32,395 nucleotides of DNA from Parcubacteria group bacterium (GTDB taxonomy: Bacteria > Patescibacteriota > Minisyncoccia > Phycocordibacterales > Phycocordibacteraceae), in contig JAQBQR010000025.1 in the NCBI GenBank assembly GCA_028286945.1, positions 1 to 32,395 of the forward strand, read 5' to 3'. The position numbers and the translations under genes were made by a program. Positions 8,242-16,050 of the stretch are shown here, one piece after another. Position 1 is the stretch's first letter. Every line of letters starts with the position of its first letter. The notes beneath the pieces are model-generated. The model saw only the letters and a list, made by a program, of their open reading frames with translations. It did no database searches and was not told where the DNA came from.

Positions 8242-8826
8242 ATGGAAGTATCAGACCAAGAAACTGTACTCGCCGCTCTTAAGGACCGACATGCTTTTTC
8301 CGTATTGGTCGACCGATACGAAATGCGCCTTCTACGCTATATTCAGCGTCTTGGAATATTTGATATTGATGTAGCTAAGGACATTCTTCAAGAGACTTTC
8401 ATCAAGGTATACATAAATTTGAACGATTATAACCGTACGTTTTCTTTCAGTTCATGGATATATCGCATTGCTCACAACGAAACCCTTATGTATTTTCGAC
8501 GACAAAAGAATCGTCCAGTCCCTGTTAGAAGCGAAGATGGGTTAGCAATATTTGAGCAATTGCATGATGAATTGAATCTAATTGAAGAAAGTGATGCCAA
8601 ACTACGCAGCGCTCGTATAGGGCAAGCCTTGGAAAAACTCAAACAAGAATATAAAGATATTTTAATTCTTCGATTTTTTGAAGAGAAAAGCTATGATGAA
8701 ATTTCTGACATTCTACAGATTCCGTCTGGCACTGTAGCGACAAATATTTCACGGGCAAAGAAAGCACTTGGAAATGTTCTAACCCAGGAACACATAACCG
8801 ACGTATACTATGGAAAAGATGGATAA
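8242..8826 (+). CDS. ECF-family RNA polymerase sigma factor
   Basis: Region 2 (DILQETFIKVYINLNDYNRTFSFSSWIYRIAHNETLMYFRR) and region 4 (YKDILILRFFEEKSYDEISDILQIPSGTVATNISRAKKAL). Confidence 0.93.
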   Translation: MEVSDQETVLAALKDRHAFSVLVDRYEMRLLRYIQRLGIFDIDVAKDILQETFIKVYINLNDYNRTFSFSSWIYRIAHNETLMYFRRQKNRPVPVRSEDGLAIFEQLHDELNLIEESDAKLRSARIGQALEKLKQEYKDILILRFFEEKSYDEISDILQIPSGTVATNISRAKKALGNVLTQEHITDVYYGKDG

Positions 8827-9298
8827 TTTCTCGGAACAAGTAGTGGCTGAAATTGAGGCTCGTGGGGTAAGTCCGCTTCCACGTTGGCACTTTCTATTTC
8901 GACGTTCAGTCTTCTGGACATGTGCGATTCTCTCAGTACTAAGCGGCGCAATCGCGTACTCGGTGGCAGACTACGTTTTCTTTGATAACGAGGGCATGGG
9001 ACCTACGGCAATCCTCGAATCTCCAATTGAGGGCATTCTTCACACCATTCCTTTTGTTTGGCTTATAGTGTTTGGCTTATTTGCCGCAAGTGCCTACCTT
9101 AATTTGCGAAAGACCCGTACGGGATACCGCTACCGAGCCGCACTCGCAATTCTTGCCGTGATCATAATAACAATTGGTCTTGGAGCAGTACTGAATATGT
9201 TCGATTTTGGTCAGACCATCCATTATTACCTTCTTCACCACACCACGTTCTATGACGCTCTTATACATTCCAGTGACGACATACGAGTTCCAATTTGA
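8819..9298 (+). CDS. Multi-pass membrane protein overlapping the sigma gene; candidate anti-sigma factor
   Basis: ATG overlaps the sigma 3' end (ATGGATAA, 8 nt); three hydrophobic segments. Alternative start 8810. Confidence 0.75.
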   Translation: MDNFSEQVVAEIEARGVSPLPRWHFLFRRSVFWTCAILSVLSGAIAYSVADYVFFDNEGMGPTAILESPIEGILHTIPFVWLIVFGLFAASAYLNLRKTRTGYRYRAALAILAVIIITIGLGAVLNMFDFGQTIHYYLLHHTTFYDALIHSSDDIRVPI

Positions 9299-9366
9299 AA
9301 GAAAACTAGCACGAACGGCATACTATAGATGAAGGCAATCTCGTCTTCATAGTACATATAAATCAT

Positions 9367-9642
9367 ATGAATAAATACAGGTTGCTTGGCCTCGCCGGCA
9401 TTCCACTTGCTCTAGTTGGAATTGTCACTAGCGTTGCTCTTGCTGCCCCTAAGGTACCCACTGCACCTGCAACCACCACGTCGCAGGCCGTAGTAGCTCC
9501 TTCAAGCACCGCTGATACAGATGTCGAAACCAATGACGATGCTACTGTATCAGCAGGCAAAACATCATCCGACACAGATACTGAGACGAATGATGATGCC
9601 ACTGGAGCGCAAGAGGCACCGGGAGTAGAACAGGCCGATTAA
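9367..9642 (+). CDS. Small secreted/anchored acidic protein with a duplicated 11-aa motif
   Basis: Signal-peptide-like N-terminus (MNKYRLLGLAGIPLALVGIVTSVALAAP) and DTDVETNDDAT / DTDTETNDDAT repeats. Confidence 0.7.
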   Translation: MNKYRLLGLAGIPLALVGIVTSVALAAPKVPTAPATTTSQAVVAPSSTADTDVETNDDATVSAGKTSSDTDTETNDDATGAQEAPGVEQAD

Positions 9643-9649
9643 AAAGCAG

Positions 9650-9680
9650 AACAATGCGCCAGCTTGCTGGTGTGTTGTTC
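9650..9680 (+). terminator. Hairpin after the 91-aa ORF
   Basis: GAACAAtgcGCCAGCttGCTGGtgtgTTGTTC imperfect inverted repeat. Confidence 0.5.
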
Positions 9681-9694
9681 GTTATCTTACTGAC

Positions 9695-10927
9695 ATGCAA
9701 GCACTTACTTCAGAAACACCAGACTCACGGCTTCAGCGCGTATTTAGCAAGGTACCAGAGATTACGATTTTCTTCTGGGTTATTAAAGTGCTTTGTACTA
9801 CGATTGGAGAGACTGCAGCTGATTTTCTAAACGTGAATCTAAATCTCGGGCTCTCCGTTACGTCCCTTATCATGGGAGTTCTTTTTGTAATTGCGCTTGT
9901 CATACAGTTTAAGACTAAGAAATATACTCCTGTCGTGTATTGGCTGACAGTGATGCTTATTAGCGTCTTTGGCACACTAGTTACCGATAATTTGAGCGAT
10001 AATCTCCACGTACCGCTTGAATACAGCACCATATTCTTTACCATTATCCTCGCACTAACCTTCGGGATTTGGTATGCAATAGAAAAAACCCTCTCAATCC
10101 ACTCTATTTTCACCAAACGACGTGAAGCATTCTACTGGTTTGCGATTCTCTTTACGTTTGCACTTGGCACCGCTGCAGGCGACCTTATGGCAGAGAGCCT
10201 TGGATTGGGATATGCCACTACGGGCCTCATCATAGCTGGGCTTATCGCAGTCTTCGCAATTGGCTGGCGTACAGGACTGAACGCAATTCTATCTTTCTGG
10301 TTTATCTATATTCTTACTCGTCCGCTCGGTGCTTCCATTGGAGACTTCCTTACTCAGAGCCATGCAAACGGAGGTTTGGAGCTTGGAGCATCAACTACGA
10401 GTCTCATCTTTGTTGCTGGAATCATCTTTAGCGTTTCGTATCTCGTGCTCAGCCGTAAGGACGTAGTGCTTGACCCGATTAAGGAAGAGCATCAAGAAGA
10501 GGCCAAATCAAAGAACGCCTTCATACAGCTTGCTATTGTTGTGGTATTACTTTTGACCGCTTCGATTGGTGGTTATTACTGGCGCCATCAACAATTACAA
10601 AGCGTTCCAACGACCAGTAATACACAAACTACCTCTGGCACCTCGGCTGCTCCACTTGGTGACCTCTCTACATTCACGAGTCTTGGTCAGCAAACTCTTA
10701 CTGCCGTAAACAGTGGCGACTGGGCTACGGCAAATAGTCGAGTGAATGACCTTGAATATGCTTGGGACAATGGAGAGGCGCGTCTAAAGCCTATGAATCC
10801 AGCAGCCTGGAGTCATATCGATGGAACGCTTGATAAAGTGTTCCGTGAAGTGCGAGCAGTGCACCCTAATCAGCAGACTGCCGCGACGGCGCTACAAACG
10901 CTTCTCACAACACTTAGCAATCCGTAG
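9695..10927 (+). CDS. COG4705-like membrane protein with four internal repeats and C-terminal soluble domain
   Basis: TIGETAADFL / VFGTLVTDNLSDNL / ALGTAAGDLMAESL / PLGASIGDFLTQ repeats each followed by hydrophobic segments. Confidence 0.75.
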   Translation: MQALTSETPDSRLQRVFSKVPEITIFFWVIKVLCTTIGETAADFLNVNLNLGLSVTSLIMGVLFVIALVIQFKTKKYTPVVYWLTVMLISVFGTLVTDNLSDNLHVPLEYSTIFFTIILALTFGIWYAIEKTLSIHSIFTKRREAFYWFAILFTFALGTAAGDLMAESLGLGYATTGLIIAGLIAVFAIGWRTGLNAILSFWFIYILTRPLGASIGDFLTQSHANGGLELGASTTSLIFVAGIIFSVSYLVLSRKDVVLDPIKEEHQEEAKSKNAFIQLAIVVVLLLTASIGGYYWRHQQLQSVPTTSNTQTTSGTSAAPLGDLSTFTSLGQQTLTAVNSGDWATANSRVNDLEYAWDNGEARLKPMNPAAWSHIDGTLDKVFREVRAVHPNQQTAATALQTLLTTLSNP

Positions 10928-10935
10928 CGTATGTA

Positions 10936-10971
10936 CGAGATAAATCAGCACTTGCATGCTGATTTATCTCG
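10936..10971. terminator. Strong hairpin terminator
   Basis: CGAGATAAATCAGCA-cttgca-TGCTGATTTATCTCG, 15-bp perfect arms. Confidence 0.8.
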
Positions 10972-10973
10972 AG

Positions 10974-11048
10974 TGGTGACCCCACGGGGAATCGAACCCC
11001 GATTTGATCCGTGAGAGGGATCTGTCCTAACCGTTAGACGATGAGGCC
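10974..11048 (-). tRNA. tRNA-Glu(CUC), CCA encoded
   Basis: Minus strand GGCCTCATCGTCTAACGGTTAGGACAGATCCCTCTCACGGATCAAATCGGGGTTCGATTCCCCGTGGGGTCACCA; anticodon loop CTCTCAC. Confidence 0.95.
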
Positions 11049-11104
11049 GTCTGTGTTTCGCACTATACCAAAAACGCACTAAAGAGACTAGCAGGAATAA
11101 GAAA

Positions 11105-11146
11105 TGCCCGACCAAATGTCGCCGAAGGGTTTCAGTTGGTCGGGCA
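11105..11146 (-). terminator. Hairpin downstream of the 88-aa membrane ORF
   Basis: GCCCGACCAA ... TTGGTCGGGC inverted repeat. Confidence 0.5.
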
Positions 11147-11179
11147 CGTGCCGACCTGCACAGTATCCGAGCCAGATGC

Positions 11180-11446
11180 TCAGGTGTGATACAGGACAGC
11201 GAACGGCAGCAGTAGAAATTCTGCAACCGAGGATAACCATAGAAGAAAGTGGGCAAAAGCGTAGAGCCCAATTACCACGAATACGAGAACGCTCATGACG
11301 TGCAGAAAATGCACCGTGCCAAGCGTCGATCGAAAGTGATGTCTTCGATGGCGAATTAAAACGTACAGCGACACAAGGGTAATGATAGTAATGTCGCAGG
11401 TGATTGCCGCGCCAAGTGAATGGCTGAGGGGAATGCCAGTTGTCAT
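11180..11446 (-). CDS. Small multi-TM membrane protein (88 aa)
   Basis: SD GGAGactatgtATG; several hydrophobic segments (ITIITLVSLYVLI, VLVFVVIGLYAFAHFLLWL). Confidence 0.6.
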   Translation of the reverse strand: MTTGIPLSHSLGAAITCDITIITLVSLYVLIRHRRHHFRSTLGTVHFLHVMSVLVFVVIGLYAFAHFLLWLSSVAEFLLLPFAVLYHT

Positions 11447-11519
11447 ACATAGTCTCCTTCGTTTCGACTAAGCTGACTTTCACATTATTTTGCAAAAGAG
11501 TCAATGGTATAAAACAAGA

Positions 11520-11571
11520 ACCGCCCGCACCACAAGAAGAGCGCGAGCGGCTCTTTAGTAGTGCGGGCGGT
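11520..11571 (-). terminator. Branched/nested hairpin
   Basis: Outer ACCGCCCGCAC/GTGCGGGCGGT, inner AAGAGC/GCTCTT. Confidence 0.6.
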
Positions 11572-11574
11572 GTT

Positions 11575-11847
11575 TCAACCGACCATGGCGACTTGCTCAG
11601 ACACAGCGTTCCGGATCATTGCGACCGGTGCGTTCGAGACAACCTCGCGCGGACCCATACGGGCTGCAACAGCGGCGTACTTTGCGGCTGTGGCCTCATG
11701 CGAATCGGCATGCACGTGATTGCCCTCGATGCGGAGCTGCTTGGCTCGGGCGGCAAATGCTGCCGCCCGATCGAGATAATCCGTGCGGGAGAAGGGGACC
11801 ATGACCACCTCCTTGTCGCTCTGGGTATTGTAGAGTGCTTTCCTCAC
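11575..11847 (-). CDS. Small hypothetical protein, 90 aa (GTG start) or 75 aa (ATG at 11802)
   Basis: AGGAGGGGcacaacGTG and internal GGAGGtggtcATG, both with good SDs. Confidence 0.55.
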   Translation of the reverse strand: MRKALYNTQSDKEVVMVPFSRTDYLDRAAAFAARAKQLRIEGNHVHADSHEATAAKYAAVAARMGPREVVSNAPVAMIRNAVSEQVAMVG

Positions 11848-11973
11848 GTTGTGCCCCTCCTGCGGCTGGTTGAACTGGTATTCTAGACTATTTACCTTTT
11901 TTGTCTAGTAGGGGTATGCTTGTTCCTATGCATAGAGGGTATAAAATTAAAGGATAAAATCACCCCTAACTAT

Positions 11974-13092
11974 ATGAGCCTAAAAGACCAAGCACAGAAG
12001 ATTCTCAGCAAGGCAGGAGTAACTATTAATGGCGACAAGCCATGGGATATACAGGTGCATGATGACCGGCTCTACGGCCGCATATTTAGAGAGGGCACCA
12101 TCGGTCTCGGAGAAGCCTACATGGACGGGTGGTGGGACGCGCCTGCGCTCGATCAGTTCTTTGAGAGGGTGATTATGAGCAACGCAGGAGATGAGGCCAT
12201 ACCTTGGATACAGACGTTCATTGCGAAAGTAATGCATGGTTTTTTCAACCGCCAGTCACGCGCTCGAGCATTTGAAGTGGGAGAGAAGCATTACGACATC
12301 GGAAATGATCTTTACAGCCGCATGCTTGGGAAGCGTATGGTGTATACCTGTGCGTACTGGAAAGATGCCCAAACGCTCGATGAGGCGCAGGAGGCAAAAC
12401 TTGATTTGATATGTCGAAAGATTGGTCTTAAGGAAGGGCAGCGCGTATTGGACATTGGGTGTGGATGGGGGAGTTTTGCAAAGTTCGCCGCAGAGAAATA
12501 TGGAGCAACCGTTGTGGGTGTCACCATATCAGTTGAACAAGCAAAACTTGCACGTGAACTATGCGAAGGGTTGCCTATAGAAATTCGTGTCCAGGATTAT
12601 CGTGAAGTGAATGAGAAATTCGATCACATTGTGTCGATTGAAATGTTCGAAGCGGTTGGATCCAAAAACTTCCGAGAATATATGGAAGTGGTAAGTCGTT
12701 GTTTGAAGCCAGGTGGCCTTTTCCTTTTACAAACGATCGGTGCGGTAGACTCATCACTCGCCACGACAACAGACGCCTGGGTTGATCGCTACATTTTTCC
12801 AAATGGCATGCTTCCTTCTATTGCGCAGATAGGAAAATCAATCGAGGGACTTCTCATGGTAGAGGATCTGCACAACTTTGGTTTCGACTATGAAAAGACA
12901 CTTTTGGCATGGAATGATAATTTCCAAGCAGCATGGCCCGATCTTAAAGAAAAGTATGGAGACCGTTTTAAGCGCATGTGGGAATACTACCTACTTCAGT
13001 TCGTTGGTGCATTCCGTTGCCGCAGAAACCAAGACTGGCAGATTGTCTTTTCTGCAAAGGGGGTACCGGGCGGGTACGAGGCAGTACGATAA
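11974..13092 (+). CDS. cfa: Cyclopropane-fatty-acyl-phospholipid synthase
   Basis: LGEAYMDGWWDAPALDQFF, GEKHYDIGNDLYSRMLG, VLDIGCGWGSFAKFAAEKYGATVVGVTIS, YIFPNGMLPSIAQI, AGAF-like end; long match to remembered E. coli Cfa. Confidence 0.95.
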   Translation: MSLKDQAQKILSKAGVTINGDKPWDIQVHDDRLYGRIFREGTIGLGEAYMDGWWDAPALDQFFERVIMSNAGDEAIPWIQTFIAKVMHGFFNRQSRARAFEVGEKHYDIGNDLYSRMLGKRMVYTCAYWKDAQTLDEAQEAKLDLICRKIGLKEGQRVLDIGCGWGSFAKFAAEKYGATVVGVTISVEQAKLARELCEGLPIEIRVQDYREVNEKFDHIVSIEMFEAVGSKNFREYMEVVSRCLKPGGLFLLQTIGAVDSSLATTTDAWVDRYIFPNGMLPSIAQIGKSIEGLLMVEDLHNFGFDYEKTLLAWNDNFQAAWPDLKEKYGDRFKRMWEYYLLQFVGAFRCRRNQDWQIVFSAKGVPGGYEAVR

Positions 13093-13101
13093 GTTTGCTT
13101 C

Positions 13102-13566
13102 ATGAGAGCGAAACAGTATTGGCTTATAAAGTCAGAACCAGAAAGCTACGGCATCGCGCATCTAAAGAAAGACAAAAAGACCGCCTGGACGGGTGTGCGT
13201 AATTTCCTTGCACGTAACTATATGCGTGATGGCATGCAGGTGGGCGATGGCATTCTTTTCTACCATTCAAGCTGTGCAGAACCTGGTGTGTACGGACTCG
13301 CAAAAGTTGTCAGTAAGCCATATCCCGATCCAACGCAATTTGATGAGAAAGGGCATTACTTTGAAAAGCGTGCGACTAAGGAAAAGCCTGTCTGGTATTT
13401 GGTGGATATTGCGTTTGTAAAAGAATTGAAGAAGCCCGTACTCATTAGCGAACTGCGCGCCGATGACGGTACGTGCGGAATGGAAACGCTTCGTCCGGGA
13501 AGCCGTCTCTCCATAACACCGGTGAAGGAAAGCGAATACGAACGAGTACTCGAACTCGCGAAGTAG
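13102..13566 (+). CDS. EVE domain-containing protein
   Basis: KQYWLIKSEPESYGI ... TAWTGVRNFLARNYMRDGMQVGDGILFYHSSCAEPGVYGLAKVV, typical EVE. Confidence 0.93.
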   Translation: MRAKQYWLIKSEPESYGIAHLKKDKKTAWTGVRNFLARNYMRDGMQVGDGILFYHSSCAEPGVYGLAKVVSKPYPDPTQFDEKGHYFEKRATKEKPVWYLVDIAFVKELKKPVLISELRADDGTCGMETLRPGSRLSITPVKESEYERVLELAK

Positions 13567-13586
13567 CGTGCTACGCTTTTACCTAT

Positions 13587-13928
13587 ATGACTGACTATCA
13601 AGAAATAACCGAGGTACCTGAACCTTCTCTGCAAAAAGGTTTTTACTATCACTACAAGCACGATCCAGAAGGCGCTTTCAATAATTATGCGTACGAAGTG
13701 ATAGGAGTGAGTCGTCATACAGAAACGAATGCGTTAAGCATGCTGTATCGTCCTTTGTATGAAAATACGTATCTAGACGTGGACTTTTCAGCACGTCCAC
13801 TTGAGATGGCCATGGACATGGTAGTGGTAGCGGGTAAGGCGGTTCCTCGTTTTAGCAAGATTGAAGACCCAGAACTCATTGCGCTCCTTAGTGTGACGCG
13901 TGACGAAATGTATCCCTCACATACGTAA
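13587..13928 (+). CDS. DUF1653 domain protein
   Basis: LQKGFYYHYKHDPEG..YEVIGVSRHTETNALSMLYRPLYE matches the DUF1653 pattern. Confidence 0.85.
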   Translation: MTDYQEITEVPEPSLQKGFYYHYKHDPEGAFNNYAYEVIGVSRHTETNALSMLYRPLYENTYLDVDFSARPLEMAMDMVVVAGKAVPRFSKIEDPELIALLSVTRDEMYPSHT

Positions 13929-14727
13929 AGGGTCCAAGGTGCATCACTTTGCCAATCTTCGTGCGGCGAATAGATAGAGCGAATCCGTTTGTCCCAAGCT
14001 CTCTTGCAAGCCTTTGTGCGAGCGTGCGCATGTACGTTCCAGATGCGCAGGAGACGCGGAGAGTAATAACGGTAAACGTGCGTTCTGGAAGCTCACTGAA
14101 GAGAGAATCCCATTGGGTGCGAATTGCGTCTTGCCGGAAATCAGCACCAAGCACTTTAGAGGGTTCCTCACTACGTGGGGCATGGCTAATAGTTTCGTGT
14201 ATGCGCTTTTGTAATTCAGTTTTAGAAATAGTTTTCTGCGATAGAACTTTTATCTTATAAATGTGCTCAATATGTTCAGGAATGGAAATAGGTTCAAGGG
14301 TTCCTTCAAGCGCGTATAAAAATAGTGGTTTACCGTTAACGGTCTTAGAAGAGAACTCAGGGTAGGGAACGGAATACGCCCCTATAAGTTTTGATAGTGC
14401 AGCTTTAATCTCTTTCGTTGTTGGAGACGTTTCTAATGGAATCTCAGTAGGATAAGCCAATCCGAGCGCGTCACCAGTGTCAGTACTAATACCGAGCGCC
14501 ACTTCAATCTCATATTCCTTATCAAGTCCCATATATGCATTACGCTTTTTACATTCTTCGCCCAGCAGCACTAACAGCTTCCCAGACGCCATTGGGTCAA
14601 GCCTGCCAGCGTAGGTGGCAGGCAGGTCAGCATACTCCGGGTACGCCATTCGCCATACATTAATAGCTTCAAGCGGTGTTTGACCGATTTCTTTTTCAAG
14701 CACTACGCAGCGCGGGATTGAAGCCAT
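13888..14727 (-). CDS. truB: tRNA pseudouridine synthase TruB-like
   Basis: PATYAGRLDPMASGKLLVLLGEECKK, KEYEIEVALGISTDTGD, CASGTYMRTLAQRLARELG. Confidence 0.88.
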   Translation of the reverse strand: MASIPRCVVLEKEIGQTPLEAINVWRMAYPEYADLPATYAGRLDPMASGKLLVLLGEECKKRNAYMGLDKEYEIEVALGISTDTGDALGLAYPTEIPLETSPTTKEIKAALSKLIGAYSVPYPEFSSKTVNGKPLFLYALEGTLEPISIPEHIEHIYKIKVLSQKTISKTELQKRIHETISHAPRSEEPSKVLGADFRQDAIRTQWDSLFSELPERTFTVITLRVSCASGTYMRTLAQRLARELGTNGFALSIRRTKIGKVMHLGPFTYVRDTFRHASH

Positions 14728-14738
14728 CAGCAGCCTCT

Positions 14739-15017
14739 TTACTGGTGTTCGTCCTCGGTATGAAGGGGAATGATATCTTCCTCTGAGATATTGAAGCCTT
14801 CTTCGCCAATCTTATCCGCAGCCGCTTTTTCTTTCTCTGCTTGTTCTTCAGCGATAGTATTAAAAGCTTCAGTTCTGAGTGCATCCATTTCTTCTTGTGC
14901 CTGCTTTTCCGCCTTTTTATTTTCTGCACGTATACGACCTCCGGCACTCCCAATTATTGAAAGGAGTTTTTTATCATCGTTAAACTTTGCTTGTGCTATT
15001 CTCCTGGGCGCTTCCAT
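14739..15017 (-). CDS. Charged hypothetical protein (92 aa)
   Basis: MEAPRRIAQAKFNDDKKLLSIIGSAGG...; ATG at 15017 avoids the upstream hairpin. Confidence 0.5.
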   Translation of the reverse strand: MEAPRRIAQAKFNDDKKLLSIIGSAGGRIRAENKKAEKQAQEEMDALRTEAFNTIAEEQAEKEKAAADKIGEEGFNISEEDIIPLHTEDEHQ

Positions 15018-15053
15018 ATAGATATATTCTAGCACCAGTGAGTTTGAAGGATA

Positions 15054-15080
15054 AAAAAAGGCCGCCTTTTGGGCGGCCCG
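15054..15080 (-). terminator. Rho-independent terminator of the 98-aa ORF
   Basis: Minus strand GGGCCGCCcaaaaGGCGGCCTTTTTTT. Confidence 0.85.
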
Positions 15081-15103
15081 GAGGGGGATAGAGCCCGGTG
15101 GCT

Positions 15104-15400
15104 CTATTGCTGGCGACGACGGGCGATTTGGCGTTCGTCCGTACATTCCTGGAGGGCGGCCCGATAGGCAGCCCGTTCCTGGATCTGCATGCGGCTGTTG
15201 CCTGGTATGGCAGCAAGCAACGCACGAGTAAATGCATCGGGAACGGATACCGATGCGTCTTGCAGACGTTCGTCGATGTCCGTGACGATGTGTAGCATTT
15301 TTTCCACAGAAAGATCAGGCATCCTGCGCTCTTGCCGCATCGTCAGCACAGCAGCCAGCACTTCCTTTTGTTTCGGCATCAAGAAAGATTGAGTATCCAT
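15104..15400 (-). CDS. Hypothetical protein (98 aa)
   Basis: MDTQSFLMPKQKEVLAAVL... with SD GAGGAAC; private terminator. Confidence 0.55.
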   Translation of the reverse strand: MDTQSFLMPKQKEVLAAVLTMRQERRMPDLSVEKMLHIVTDIDERLQDASVSVPDAFTRALLAAIPGNSRMQIQERAAYRAALQECTDERQIARRRQQ

Positions 15401-15503
15401 CTCGAAAGTTCCTCTATGATGTGGCACGGGGCACATGCGAATAATCCCGCATAAACGGGATTATATCAAGTTCGCACTTTATAAAATAAATAAAGGAGTG
15501 CTG

Positions 15504-15956
15504 CTATGAAAGCAACGAATCAACCACCTCCTTAACCATACCGCCGTCAGCTTCACCTTTGAGCTGGCCCATGATGGCGCCAGTTAGTTTTCCGGCTCCA
15601 GATTTATCCGTAACGCCAAGCTCAGCGATCTTTGCTTTTACTACTTCCTCAACCTGTTCGCGGCTCATTTGCGCCGGCAAAAGGGAATCGATAACAGCAA
15701 GTTCTTCTTTTTCACCCACCGCAAGTTCAGGACGTCCGCCTGCTTCGAATTGCTGAATAGAGTCTTTGCGTTGGTTTGAGGCGCGCTTAAGAACTACGAG
15801 TGCTTCTTCATCCGCAAGGAATTCATCAGGTCTGCGCTTTTTTGCAACCACTTCGTTCGTCATAGCTGTAGCTAATGAACGGTACGTGCGAAGCGTGACC
15901 TGGTCTTTTGCACGAAGTGCCTCGAGAATGCCTGTTTTTATCGATTCGTGGATCAT
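15504..15956 (-). CDS. yqeY: GatB/YqeY domain protein
   Basis: IKTGILEALRAKDQVTLRTYRSL...SLLPAQMSREQVEEVVKAKIAELG...GKLTGAIMGQLKGEADGGMVKEVV. Confidence 0.92.
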   Translation of the reverse strand: MIHESIKTGILEALRAKDQVTLRTYRSLATAMTNEVVAKKRRPDEFLADEEALVVLKRASNQRKDSIQQFEAGGRPELAVGEKEELAVIDSLLPAQMSREQVEEVVKAKIAELGVTDKSGAGKLTGAIMGQLKGEADGGMVKEVVDSLLS

Positions 15957-16050
15957 ATGCAAAAAGTGTAGCATTTCTTTCATTTATCAGTACCCGTGCT
16001 AGAGTCAGGTCAGATACTGTCGACGTCAACACTAGCGGAAAGGCTTAGTC

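Noticed and set aside
11088-11504. 138-aa minus-strand ORF
   Set aside because: Overlaps the SD-bearing membrane ORF 11180-11446 and runs through its terminator hairpin.
13356-13718. 120-aa minus ORF
   Set aside because: Antisense to EVE and DUF1653 genes.
14608-14632. GCCTGCC/GGCAGGC inverted repeat in truB
   Set aside because: Only 7-bp arms with a long loop; could arise by chance in coding sequence.
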